From contig NC_080171.1 of NCBI RefSeq assembly GCF_950295315.1, forward strand, positions 116,679,064-116,743,063: a stretch of DNA of 64,000 nucleotides, read 5' to 3'. Below are positions 9,989-19,810 of this stretch, piece after piece (position 1 is the stretch's first letter; every line of letters begins with the position of its first letter). Made by a program: the position numbers and the translations under genes. The notes below the pieces were generated by a model. The model was not told the DNA's origin, did not search any database, and worked only from the letters and a program-made list of their open reading frames with translations. Origin of the DNA: Erinaceus europaeus (Eukaryota; Chordata; Mammalia; Eulipotyphla; Erinaceidae).

Positions 9989-10678
9989 AAAATGAGTGGG
10001 AGTTATGGAGGCTCCCCCCACCTTACACAAAAGTCAACTACTACACAAAAAAAGAACGTAAACATTGAGTTAAGACCGCCCTCAGGTAATTTTAGCATAA
10101 ATTCGTTAATAATAGTCAACTGTAATCTCAAATTGATGGCATAAACCAAAAGATACAGAAAAGTAGTATTGCCCACTAGACAAGTTGAACGAGGTCTTTA
10201 TAGCCCTGTAATCAAAGTTAGTTATTTTCCTTCCTCTAAACCTTATGAACCACTTGTCAATTATATATATGTATATTATCGACTACAGTACACAAAAAAA
10301 ATACAATTTGGGCAGAAAACTGAACACACAGAAACTAGAGTTTTGACAAAAATAATTTTTTAAAACAAAGAATCGTAATAAACACCCAATTAATGAGCTC
10401 TGCTAAAAGGCAGCTATAAAAATACACATCATCACAAACGACACAGAACTTTAAGCTCCAACCAAGAGTGGAGAAAGCCTGGTGATTCCTTAATGATCAA
10501 GAGTGCGCTGTGAATGGAAGGTAGAAGCATCTTCGAAGGAAAAAGAAAAAGAAACAGAAAAAAAAAAAATCAGAATTCTGGCCAGTTCAGAGTTTCTAGT
10601 GTTTAGTATCTCTCTCTCTCTCTCAAATTCAGAGAGCCTTTCAGATTGGGGGCCACGGTCAGGGGAGTCTGCCATCAA

Positions 10679-11278
10679 TCACACTTGATCCCGCAGGCGG
10701 GCCAGTCTCTGGGACAGTTCATCCTGCTCGGCCGAGGCCACGCTGGTGCCCACCGAGCCGGTCTGGCCCTGCGGCAGCTCCATGTTGAGGTCGAGGCCGG
10801 CCTCGTCTGCCATTTCCTGGAGCAGCATATCCACTTGGTTCTGGGGAGTGGTCAGCGTCGTCGTGCTGCTCATCGTGTCTTCCATTTGTTGCGTCTGGAC
10901 GTCCAGCGTCTCAAACTGGTGCTCGAATTTGTCCATCAGCGCGGAGATCTTCTCCAGATTCATGGTTTTCAACGTCGCGTCCATGGACTTGACCACTCCG
11001 GCCATCGACTTGGTCACCTTGCCCATCGTCACCGCGGTCTGGACCCTGGCAGCCACCGCGTCCACCCGCGCGCTCATTCTCAGGAAATTCACCGCTTGAT
11101 TCTTCTGGCGGATGGCGTTCTCGGCGTGGATCCTCGCCACTTCCATGTTGCCCTTCTGAATGGCCTTTTTGATTTTTGCCTTCTCGGCCTTTTCCTCCTT
11201 GTCGCATTTTTTGGCACTTCTGCTCAGTTCTTTGGCCGCAAACTTCAGGTTGAACAGGTGTTTCTCCATGTTGGACAT
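10679..11278 (-). CDS. CHMP1B: Charged multivesicular body protein 1b (ESCRT-III)
   Basis: An uninterrupted 199-codon frame with TGA stop. The product starts MSNMEKHLFNLKFAAKELSR and ends DELSQRLARLRDQV; it agrees over its full length with mammalian CHMP1B as I remember it. CHMP1 proteins are cytosolic ESCRT-III subunits that polymerise on membranes in endosomal sorting, abscission, nuclear envelope sealing and membrane tubule scission. The N-terminal two thirds are a basic, heptad-rich helical core. The last about 15 residues form the MIM1 motif (ELSQRLARLR) that binds MIT domains of VPS4, LIP5 and spastin. The start was chosen because homologues begin MSNMEK; an in-frame ATG 35 codons upstream (11383) would add a non-homologous extension and most likely lies in the 5' UTR. 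There is no intron, the expected form for mammalian CHMP1B, which is regarded as a retro-derived gene. It lies inside a GNAL intron, on the same strand as GNAL. GC content is far above the flanks. Confidence 0.97.
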   Translation of the reverse strand: MSNMEKHLFNLKFAAKELSRSAKKCDKEEKAEKAKIKKAIQKGNMEVARIHAENAIRQKNQAVNFLRMSARVDAVAARVQTAVTMGKVTKSMAGVVKSMDATLKTMNLEKISALMDKFEHQFETLDVQTQQMEDTMSSTTTLTTPQNQVDMLLQEMADEAGLDLNMELPQGQTGSVGTSVASAEQDELSQRLARLRDQV

Positions 11279-11414
11279 AGTCAAGACTGTGCCTTGGGGT
11301 CGGCGGCCAGGCCGAGACGTCCACGGAAGCGACAGAAAGAGGCAGGTCCGCTCTTGGCCGCCGCTCCTTTGTTTTGGTCCCACTTCCTGTTTCTGCCTCG
11401 CGCGGCGCAGACAG

Positions 11415-11422
11415 TGACGTCA
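11415..11422. promoter_or_regulatory. CHMP1B: Perfect cAMP response element TGACGTCA
   Basis: The full 8-bp palindromic CRE lies 137 bp upstream of the CHMP1B ATG, between an ETS site and the GC boxes. Such sites bind CREB/ATF dimers, typically close to the transcription start. Binding here is inferred. Confidence 0.7.
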
Positions 11423-11458
11423 CTGCTCAGCGCCAGGGGCGGGGCCCTCGGGACGGAA

Positions 11459-11512
11459 GGCGCTAGGGGGCGGGGCCCTGGGCAAGGCGCTAAGGGGCGG
11501 GGCCCTGGGCAA
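11459..11512. repeat. Two 27-bp tandem promoter repeats, each with a GC box
   Basis: Units 11459-11485 and 11486-11512 both run GGCGCTA...GGGGCCCTGGGCAA and differ by a base or two. Each carries one GGGGCGGGGC box, so the duplication doubled an Sp1/KLF-type site upstream of CHMP1B. Confidence 0.8.
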
Positions 11513-11560
11513 GGCCGGCGCGGGAGGGAGGGGCCCTTGGGGCCATGCCGCCTAGGGACG

Positions 11561-11899
11561 CGTGCAGGCTGTTGGGGCCACATCCCGCGGATCCCCAGGA
11601 GATGTGACTCTGACTGATGAGGGCCCTCGGGTTCAATGCCGAGTGCCACCCGGTCCTACAAGTTTTTTAAGCATTAGTAAATTCAGGAAACTCTGTGCCC
11701 ACATTCAGTTCCTCAATCACACCAAGTGTCCACCGCAGCATGTAAAAAAAAATATTCCAGATTACTAATCTGGCAGGTCTGTGTCTGACTGGAGGGCTAC
11801 ACGCCAGCAAAATGTGCATTAAGTCTGCAAACTGTAGCTTGCGTGGGTAGCTTGTATTTTTTCAGGGGAACCTGAAACCATGCATCCACTAATAACACT
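11561..11899. other. Intron sequence upstream of CHMP1B
   Basis: GC content falls off after the promoter. No element recognised. Confidence 0.5.
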
Positions 11900-11910
11900 A
11901 AAAAGCAAAC

Positions 11911-12028
11911 AGAGGACCTAGTGGGGGTTGTATTGTTATATGGAAAACTGGGAAATGTTATGCATATACAAACTATTGTATTCACTGTCGAATGTAAAAC
12001 ATTAATTCCCCAATAAAGAAATTAAAAA
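11911..12028 (+). mobile_element. Short L1-like 3' end, second kind
   Basis: AGAGGACCTAGTGGGGGTTG to CCCCAATAAAGAAATT with an A tail, flanked by AAAAAGCAAAC (11900-11910, 12029-12039). Related copies at 13204, 46856 and 54429. Confidence 0.85.
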
Positions 12029-12039
12029 AAAAAGCAAAC

Positions 12040-12792
12040 TAAAACAGTATCATTGACCTGTGGTTGGGTCTTTGATTACAATTCAAGCTTCAGTCCTGTA
12101 ATATTCTTTTACTGTAATGGATAAAAATACCTTCAAGACCCTGAAGTACCACATGTATCTCTGTAGCTGGAAATTTATGGTTGAGTTGACAACACATATT
12201 CAAAAGAACCTCTTGTGGTTTAGTAATGAAAAGACCTATCTTTTGCTGACAGGTCTCTCTGTTTGGAGGTTTATAAATATCCAAGGAACTGTGCTCACAT
12301 TTAAGCTTGACAGGCTAGATTGTCATCTTAAATTAAGCAGGTAGAGTGATGAAGTAAGGGGACCCACACCCACTGGCATACCTCAAAGCTGTCACTATGA
12401 ATTACAGCTTTTAAAAATGCAGGCTTCCAATGTGTGCTGTAGCTTTTTCTCTTAGACAGTTCTCAGAGTAGAAGAGTATTAACAAAATATAAGACCCACT
12501 CTGTGGTGGTTGAAAATGAATACTGAGAATTGTTTAATATAACTCTAGTACAGAATCTCATCATTCCTTTGGCATCTCATAATAACTTGCCAACAACCTT
12601 GCATCACAATTAAAGGAATGCTGGTGTCATGTTCATCTCCTAAAATGCAGCTCTGATACCTCTCTTACTGCAAGGTCTGAACATAAGGCTGAACTCACCT
12701 ACACTGCATACTGAGTCTGCCTCTCCCCCTCTTTTCCTTACCTAGGGTTCAAACAAGACTGTGTTGTAAATGACGTTCGATTAAAATTACTT
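12040..12792. other. Unique intron sequence
   Basis: Nothing recognised. Confidence 0.5.
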
Positions 12793-13078
12793 GGTGGAGC
12801 CCTTCCCCACTAGGGAAAGAGAGAGACAGGCTGGGAGGATGGATCGACCTGTTAACACCCATGTTCAGCGGGGAAGCAATTACAGAAGCCAGACCTTCCA
12901 CCTTCTGCATCCCACAATGACCTTGGGTCCATACTCCCAGAGGGATAAAGAACAGGAAAGCTATCAGGGGAGGAGATGGGATAAGGAGCTCTGGTGGTGG
13001 GAATTGTGTAAAGTTGTACCATTCTTATCCTATGGTTTAGTCAATGTTTCCTTTTTATAAATAAAAAATTAAATAAAA
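12793..13078 (+). mobile_element. L1 3' end, 5'-truncated
   Basis: CCCCACTAGGGAAAGAGAGA through CAGAGGGATAAAGAACAGG to the TTATAAATAAAAAATTAAAT tail. Confidence 0.9.
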
Positions 13079-13203
13079 GAAAGTTACTTCCTTAGGAGAG
13101 GTTTTAATTTTATTTTTTGGAATATGGACCAAATAGAGTGAAAATAATGAAAAAAAATTACTTGGTGTGTGTGGGGGGAGAGTACAGGTCCAAAAAGGAT
13201 GAC

Positions 13204-13307
13204 AGAGGACCTAGTGGGGGGTGTATTGTTATGTGGAAAACTGAGAAATGTTGTGCATGTATAAACTATTGTATTTGCTGTTGAATGTAAAACATTAATT
13301 CCCCAAT
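13204..13307 (+). mobile_element. Short L1-like 3' end, second kind, tail replaced
   Basis: Same body as 11911-12028 but the sequence passes from TTAATTCCCCAAT straight into a SINE at 13308, without its AATAAAGAAATT end. Confidence 0.8.
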
Positions 13308-13505
13308 GCAGGGGAGTCGCTTCACAAGCTGTGAAACAGATCTGCAGGTGTCTATCTTTCTCTCCCCTTCTTCCCCTCCTCTCTCCATTTCTCTCTGTCC
13401 TATCTAACAACAACAACATCAACAACAACAACAATGACTACAACAATAAAAAAACAAGGGCAATAAAAGGGAATAAATAAATATAAAAAAGAAATAAAAA
13501 AATAA
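13308..13505 (+). mobile_element. Type A SINE, 5'-truncated
   Basis: Starts inside the element at GCAGGGGAGTCGCTTCAC and runs through the CAACAA region and AATAAATAAAT tail. Joined directly to the L1-like end before it. Confidence 0.88.
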
Positions 13506-14057
13506 AATTACTTGTCAAGGCAAAAGATAAGGAGTTGAAGCAAGGTATTTATTCTTTTGCAAAAGTGTATGCCGACAATAGTGACCATCAGGCAGCAGCG
13601 TGCCCCCCTCAGCCTTTTCCCATCTTTTTTAATACCCTAGTCAGTCTCACAAATCACTTTCTTCAGGAAGCCTCCCAGGATCACCCTCCCTCCTTTACAC
13701 TGACCCTTCTCTGCTCATTGCTGCCTGGCTTTCTTCATGGTTGGAAAGTCACTTCCTTTACTGTGTTCTGTGTCCTGTTTCAAAGTTTGCTTAATGACAA
13801 ATCTGACTTAGGTGAGAGGATCTGGAAAAACAGTCACCAGAGTCATCCCCAGAGACTCTAGGTGGTAGAAGCCATTAACATCTCCAATTTATAGGGAAGC
13901 AAGATAAAGGAGACAGGGAGCTAAGCAACTGCTTGCCACCACCTACTTGCTAAGTGTGAGAAATGGGATTCTCTAGAGTAGGCCCAGTCATAAACCAGAA
14001 TGGCCATTCAATAAGTGAAAAGAGATAGAAAGCAAAGAAACAAAAACGATGCTTGGG
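13506..14057. other. Unique intron sequence
   Basis: Nothing recognised; an open frame at 13535-13861 has no recognisable product. Confidence 0.5.
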
Positions 14058-14181
14058 AAGGGGAGTAGACAGCATAATGGTTAAGCAAAGAGACTGAATG
14101 GTGCTCTGGTGAAAAGGGAAAAGGTCGCTCTTTGGTTTAAAAAGAAATTGATTTGGGTGTGGGGGTATATAGCATAATGGT
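14058..14181 (+). mobile_element. Type C SINE fragments
   Basis: AGACAGCATAATGGTTAAGC and a second head ATATAGCATAATGGT are visible; both partial. Confidence 0.6.
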
Positions 14182-14399
14182 GGGCCAGGCGGTGGTGCAC
14201 CTGGTTAAGTGCACACATTACAGCACACAAAGACCTGGGTTCACGCTCCCAGTCCCACCTGCAGGGGGAAAGCTTCATGAGTGGTGAAGCAGGGCTGCCA
14301 GATGCCTCTCTCCCTCTCTATCTCCTCCTTCCCTCTCAATTTCTCTGTTTACCCAATAATAAATAAATAAAATAAAATATTTCAAGAAGTTATAAGAAG
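14182..14399 (+). mobile_element. Type B SINE with TSD
   Basis: Full head GGGCCAGGCGGTGGTGCAC, body and tail. ATAGCATAATGGT repeats at 14169-14181 and 14400-14412, so it inserted in a type C head. Confidence 0.92.
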
Positions 14400-14412
14400 A
14401 TAGCATAATGGT

Positions 14413-15060
14413 TGTAAAAGACTAAAAAGAAAAAAAATCCACACAATATCAATGATAGTAATTATTATCATTATTTATAAAGCACTATCTAAATGTGTTT
14501 TCCCATTAGATTTTGTTAGTGAAAAACTTCAAGTTATCAGTCTTAGCTGAAGATAACTTTTGTATGATTCTGGACTTTCCCAACAAAGAAAGCAACGCGA
14601 AAAGGAGAGCTGATCTCTGTTTCTTCCTGGGCAAAGCTGTGGAACTGCTTGTTTGACCTAGACAGGGATGCTTGTCTCCTCTCCTCTGTTTTCTCATTTA
14701 TAAAATTGAAAAGGGAAGACCTAGTTAGAAGTCAGCGATAACAGTTTCACCGGATTGTTTAATATTACTAGATTAAAAACTCAATAAATTAATATCATTC
14801 AGAGGATGACAAAATCCTGTATTTTGTCAAACATGCGCTGCAGTGATGATGCTTATACTATGGGTTGGCACGCCAACAGGTATAATCTCGTTGGGAAAAA
14901 CAAGCATTGTCTAATCAAGCTAGACATCTACTTCCATTTAACTGCACTAGAAAAACTCTTGCATGGGTGTCTGAGTCACAAAACAAGGTGTTCAGAACAT
15001 TGTTATTTGTTAAATATTCCAGACCTGGAAACAACTCAGTTGTCCATGAAGGAAAACTAA
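14413..15060. other. Unique sequence, possible faint L1M near 14960-15060
   Basis: The stretch GACCTGGAAACAACTCAGTT and GTCCATGAAGGA faintly resembles old L1 sense sequence. Nothing else recognised. Confidence 0.4.
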
Positions 15061-15132
15061 TGATGATATATATATAATTATATATATCATTATATATATT
15101 CATATATATACATATCATCAAATATATATATT
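15061..15132. repeat. (TA)n-rich simple repeat
   Basis: Interrupted TATATA runs. Confidence 0.85.
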
Positions 15133-15420
15133 TGTTTGCCTCCAGGGTTACTGCTGGGGCTCAGTGCTCCTGGAGATGATTTTTTCCTTTTGTTGCCTTT
15201 GTTGTTTACCATTTTGGTTGTTATCATTATTGTTATTGCTGTGCTTGTTGTTGGATAGGACAGAGAGAAATCGAGAGAGGAGGAGAAAGACACCTGCAGA
15301 CTTGCTTCACCACTTGTGAATCGACTTCCTTGCAGGTGGGGAGCCGGGGGCTGAAACTGGGATCCTTACGCTGGTCCTTGAGCCGGTCCTTGTGCTTTGT
15401 GCTGTGCTGCCACAGGGCCC
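15133..15420 (-). mobile_element. Type A SINE, long form
   Basis: GCCTCCAGGGTTACTGCTGG module, GGATAGGACAGAGAGA, and GGTGGGGAGCCGGGGGCTG box; the (CTGGTCCTTGAGC) region is partly duplicated near 15370. Confidence 0.9.
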
Positions 15421-15909
15421 ATGATGTTATGTTTTTATACTCAAGCACTATGTAATAATGAAAGCAATCAGCTCTAACTATAGTCATGACTTGGATCAAT
15501 TAAAAACTTCACCTGATCAGAGGAAACAGAGCACATAGTACATGTTGCAAAATGTCACTAAAACACTCCTGAAACAAACTCTTCACATTCATTTATGAGA
15601 TTCACGGAGAGAAATAAAAACATCATTTAAATTATTCCTCCCCACCACCCCCAGAAGTTGTGATAAATGTTTTCAAAGCTTACAGGGAACATATGGAGAT
15701 TCAGCAAAAACAGAGAAGATAGGTTTGGCCTATTTCTACATTATTCCTTCATTTATGAAGTAGTCTGTAGAAAGAACAGCTAGTCTTTTGATGTAATTCC
15801 AGCCTCAAAGGGAGAAAAAAAAATCAGCAGAAACTAAGTGTCAAAGGAAAAGAAAGACACACTGTTTTATTGTCTCTGAAAGGTCGCATGCATTCCACTT
15901 TTGTTGTTA
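15421..15909. other. Unique or ancient-repeat sequence
   Basis: Weak L1M-like traces only; nothing firm. Confidence 0.4.
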
Positions 15910-16126
15910 TATATTTTTTCTTTTAATTTTTGTAAAAGTATCTTTATATATTTACTGGATAGAAATAGTCAGAAATTGAGAGGGAGAGAGACAGAGACAC
16001 CTGCAGACCTGCTTCACCACTTGTGAAGCTTTCCCCCAGCAGGTGGGGACTAGGGACTTGAATTAAAGTCAGGTGCTCACACATTCTTACATGTGCGTTC
16101 AGCCAGGTGCATCACCACCTGGCCTC
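15910..16126 (-). mobile_element. Type B SINE
   Basis: TTTACTGGATAGAAATAGTC, GACACCTGCAGACCTGC and CATCACCACCTGGCC head end. Confidence 0.9.
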
Positions 16127-16133
16127 TTAGATA

Positions 16134-16287
16134 TTTTTTTTTCTTTTCTTTTCTTTTCTTTTCTTTTTTTTTAACAAGAATATTGCTCAGCCCTGGCCGA
16201 TGGTGGTGCTGGGAATTGAACTTGGGACGTCAGAGCCTCAGGCATGACTCTCTTTGCAGAACCATTATGCTATCTACTCCTGGCCTA
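16134..16287 (-). mobile_element. Type C SINE with (TTTTC)n tail
   Basis: A (TTTTC)n run (about 16134-16172) precedes GCTCAGCCCTGGCCGATGG, GGAATTGAACTTGGGAC and ACCATTATGCTATCTACTCC. Confidence 0.85.
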
Positions 16288-16831
16288 TTCCCCTCTATAG
16301 AAACACACTGTCAAGTGTAACAGCTGTTGGGTTATCTAGTGGAAAACTGGCAGGTCATCCTGCAGACACAGTTCTTAATGAAAAATGATCTTTTGGCTAG
16401 AAACTTGGGACCAATGGACAGGTCTGTACAGTGGCTTTGCCAGGCCATGTGAGGGACTTTCTGCAAGAGTCTTGAAGCTGATCATTTTCATGTAACTTTA
16501 CCTTCTCCCCTTTCCACTTTACCAAAAACCCAAACCCTGAACATTAGGCCTACAACCCATAAATTTAAGATATTTAGTAGGCAGACGAGTTAGTAAATTT
16601 TGGGACACCATCTGTGCAGAATAGGGACAGGACATTAGAAGCTAGGAGCTTCCCCCAGGACTGCTTTGGGTAGAGTTTTGGAAGATGGAGGTGGTAGGAA
16701 ATCGTGTCTTTGCTCCTAGTCCTGGGGACAAGTTCGTGCATCTAACACAGTCATATCCTTAATGGATATTGTATGTGACCAGATACAGCCCTTATATGGC
16801 ATCATATTGCAGTTAAATGAAACTGAAGGAG
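16288..16831. other. Unique intron sequence
   Basis: Nothing recognised. Confidence 0.5.
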
Positions 16832-17030
16832 GCCCATGGGGAGATGGCATAATGGTTCTGTAATAGAGTCTCCTGCCTGAAGCTTTGAGGTTCCAGGTTC
16901 AATCCCCAGCATGACCATAAGCAAGTGCTGAGCAGTGTTCAGGTTTCTATTTCTCTCTCATTAAAATTCTCAGTGTTCTGAGCAGTTTCTGGTTTCTATT
17001 TCTCTCTCATTAAAATAAATAATAAAAAAA
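16832..17030 (+). mobile_element. Type C SINE with duplicated 3' end
   Basis: Head GGGGAGATGGCATAATGG, GGTTCAATCCCCAGCATGAC; the CTGAGCAGT...CTCTCTCATTAAAAT end occurs twice in tandem. Similar flanks AAACTGAAGGAGG and AAACTTAAGGAGG look like the target duplication. Confidence 0.88.
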
Positions 17031-17391
17031 GAAACTTAAGGAGGTTAAGCCATTTAAAGATACTCATGGTCACAGAATGAACAGTATTCTATGAGTCACA
17101 TACTGGAAGAACCACTTGAAATCACTTAAACATTCTATTAATGGTTTAAACCACACCACATACTCAGAAGAAGGCATCATTGATCATTAGTGCCAGTGCA
17201 GGGCTAAGCTTAGTAATTACTTTTGTTGAAGGAAGAGATGTAATTAAGCTTTTGAGCCAAAACATGTTTTTTTTTTTTTTGCTAACTTAAGCTGCTATCT
17301 TTAAAAAGAAAAAAAAATCTATTAGAAATGAAATGCCATTCAATAAGTCTACTAGAAATTATTTATTTTTAACTGTTCTTTTTGAAAATGT
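17031..17391. other. Unique intron sequence
   Basis: T- and A-runs only; nothing recognised. Confidence 0.5.
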
Positions 17392-17543
17392 TTAAATCTC
17401 TATTTATTTGATAGCCAAAAATCGAAAGGAAGGGGGAGATAGTGAGGGAGAGAGACACCTGCAGCCCTGCTTCACCATTTGTGAAGCGTCCCCCTGTGGA
17501 GACTGAGGGCTTGAACCTGGGTCCTTGAGCCTTGTAACATGTA
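17392..17543 (-). mobile_element. Type B SINE, head missing
   Basis: CTATTTATTTGATAGCC tail, ACACCTGCAGCCCTGCTTC and GGGCTTGAACCTGGGTCC box; stops before the head. Confidence 0.85.
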
Positions 17544-17754
17544 TAATTTATTTTTATGACTTCTATTTAGAATGCAAAAATTCTATAGCAAAGCAGAGAA
17601 TTTTATCACTTCTATACTTCCATGACATATCAGCATTCTGTTTTCTCTTGAAACACACTTGGGGTCTAAAAGAGACCAACGAGAAATATATTTAAAATCA
17701 GAATGTTAATTATAGATGGCTACAACTTATCTGAACTAGAATGGAATAGATATG

Positions 17755-17948
17755 TATTCTTGGGGTGGTGGTACACCTGATTACAGTGCTGAAGGAGCCA
17801 GGTTCAAGCCCTCAGTCCTTACCTGCAGGGAGGAAGCTTCATGGGCAGTGACACAGTACTGCAGGTGTCTTTCTCTCTGTCCCTCTCTGCCCTCCCATTC
17901 CCTCTCAATTTTAGTCGTCTCTATCCAAAATAAAAATAAAATAAAAGT
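17755..17948 (+). mobile_element. Type B SINE
   Basis: GGTGGTGGTACACCTG head, CAGGTTCAAGCCCTCAG box, CT body and AATAAAAATAAAATAAAA tail. Confidence 0.88.
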
Positions 17949-18260
17949 ATTCTTGTTCTATTATTTGATATAATTATGTCAGAATTTTCCAACTCATGGC
18001 TGCATTCCACAAATACTTATTGGGTTCCAAGCTGCAGGATGAACAAAATAGGGACTAGGTACGTAACTGACAAAGGCAATACAGTTACGATGTTTTCACA
18101 AAGCAGAGATATTTACTTCCTCCTTAGAGTTTTTTTTTCTTTTTCTTCTTCCTCACATAAGGCTCTCCACAGAGGTTCTGGCTAAACTTTCCTAATGAAT
18201 TTAACATGTGAGATGTTTTAGCAGATATTTTTCTCCCCTTACATCCACCAGGCTACCTGA
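17949..18260. other. Unique intron sequence
   Basis: Nothing recognised. Confidence 0.5.
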
Positions 18261-18272
18261 AGACATAATTAA

Positions 18273-18547
18273 ATGGGAGTCGGGGGGTAGTGCAGCGGGT
18301 TAAGCGCAGGTGGCACAAAGCGCAAGGACCGGCTTAAGGATCCCGGTTCAAGCCCCCGGCTCCCTACCTGCAGGGGAGTCGCTTCACAAACTGTGAAGCA
18401 GGTCTGCAGGTGTCTGTCTTTCTCTCGCCCTCTCTGTCTTCCCCTCCTCTCTCCATTTCTCTCTGTCCTATCCAACAAAGACAACAACAATAATAACTAC
18501 AACAATAAAAAAAAACAAGGACAACAAAAGGGAATAAAATTTAAAAA
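18273..18547 (+). mobile_element. Type A SINE, complete, with TSD
   Basis: Head GGGAGTCGGGGGGTAGTGCA to A tail, flanked by perfect AGACATAATTAA (18261-18272, 18548-18559). A good reference copy for the short form. Confidence 0.95.
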
Positions 18548-18711
18548 AGACATAATTAACCATGTACTAAATATAATATATCCTAGCTAAGTTTAACATA
18601 TGGGAGACAGTCATCGCAAATATCAGCATATCCCAGGCAGTAGTTTAGGGGTTAAAAGAGAATTCTGAGCTCACTGAATTTCAATTTACACTAATAGATG
18701 AAACTTTTATA

Positions 18712-19058
18712 TATATATTTTGCCTCTAGGGTTATTGCTGGGGCTTGGTGTCTGCACTACGAATCCACTGCTCCTGGAGGATATTCCCCTCCCCCCTTTT
18801 TGCCCTTGTTGTTTATCGTTATTGTTCTTATTATTGTTGTCATTGTTGTCATTGTTGTTAGATAGGACAGAGAGAAATGGAGAGAGGAGGGGAAGACAGA
18901 GAGGGGGAGAGAAAGACACACACCTGCAGACCTGCTTCACCACCTGTGAAGCGACTCCCCCGGAGGTGGGGAGCCGGGGGCTCGAACGGGGATTTTTATG
19001 CCAGTCCTTGCACCTGGCGCCACCTGCGCTTAACCTGTTGTGCTACCGCCCAACCCCC
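18712..19058 (-). mobile_element. Type A SINE, long form, with TSD
   Basis: Carries the GCCTCTAGGGTTATTGCTGG module and full head. AACTTTTATA repeats at 18702-18711 and 19059-19068. Confidence 0.94.
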
Positions 19059-19068
19059 AACTTTTATA

Positions 19069-19810
19069 CTCCTCAATGCCATTTACATGAGATAACTTAA
19101 GGAAACAGTCACAAGACTGCATCCAGCATGGTTCCGGCTCATGGGAAGCACTCTGGTGTCCCTGTCTACAGAGACCCATATTTATCTTCCCAGTGTCCCC
19201 TCCAGCAGGTACCACTGGCTCATCTTCCCCAGGTCTTTACAGGAAGCTGACAGAAGAATATTAACTATGAGAAGCACATACGAGAGTGTAGAGGGAGAAA
19301 AGCACTCCGAAGGCGTTGAGATGAAGCTGCCCATCTGAGAGGCAACATCCTGTGGGACGCTCTTCAGAGACCAAATAAAGACACCTACTGATCACACATG
19401 TGGCAGAGGAAGGACCGGAAGGAGAAACAGGACCTTCTTGTCTATGTACACCGCACGCAGAGGCTTTTCTGAATGTATTTTAAAGAAAGCTATGAAATGA
19501 CAACAAACCTGTTCATCTGAGGATAAGGGAAGTTTTCCTTTTTTTTTTTTTATTATTAAGTCTTGTCTTGTTGATGTTAGGAGATATATTTAGTGTCACT
19601 TAGCAAGGAGAGCAAAGAGATTTCGTTCTCAGTAATTACTGCTTGCTGGAAGTAGCTGGTATGATGACTCCTTTGTCCTTTCTTCAGAAAAATAATGCAG
19701 AGCCCTCCAGCTTCACATCAAATAGCACTCCGGATAAGAACAACTACATACTGTGGGCTTAACTGTTGTTGTGTGGATAAAACTATTAGCATTCTATTTG
19801 TGCTTGCTTA
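19069..19810. other. Unique intron sequence
   Basis: 742 bp without a recognised element. Confidence 0.5.

Larger units (their letters stand above)
8010..10678 (-). other. CHMP1B: Probable CHMP1B 3' UTR and repeat-poor flank
   Basis: The 2.7 kb downstream of the CHMP1B stop contains only one tiny SINE remnant (9951-9988), in contrast to a SINE every 300-500 bp elsewhere. Human CHMP1B has a 3' UTR of roughly 2 kb, so much of this is probably transcribed UTR. Minus-strand AATAAA signals occur at 9677-9682, 9419-9424 and 8723-8728; the last would give a UTR of about 1.95 kb. The exact end is not determined. Confidence 0.6.
11279..11560 (-). promoter_or_regulatory. CHMP1B: CHMP1B 5' UTR and GC-rich promoter (CpG island)
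   Basis: The region upstream of the start codon is rich in G, C and CpG, and the richness extends into the CDS. Read on the plus strand it has three perfect GC boxes (GGGGCGGGGC at 11436-11445, 11467-11476, 11494-11503). An ETS site (CACTTCCTGT, 11381-11390) and a palindromic CRE (11415-11422) lie nearer the gene. No TATA box is seen, which fits a housekeeping CpG-island promoter. The transcription start itself cannot be placed from sequence. Confidence 0.85.

Noticed and set aside
10911..11423. A 170-codon minus-strand frame overlapping CHMP1B
   Set aside because: Same strand but shifted frame relative to CHMP1B; a shadow of the real CDS.
10646..11617. A 323-codon open frame on the plus strand across CHMP1B
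   Set aside because: It is antisense to the CHMP1B CDS and its GC-rich promoter. Strong third-position GC bias removes stops on the other strand, and the translated protein is low-complexity and unlike any family I know.
13535..13861. A 108-codon frame in unique sequence
   Set aside because: No similarity recognised and no supporting context.
18273..18330. tRNA gene-like heads (A and B boxes) at many places
   Set aside because: These are SINE heads, not tRNA genes: no acceptor stem closes around them and each continues into a SINE body and tail.
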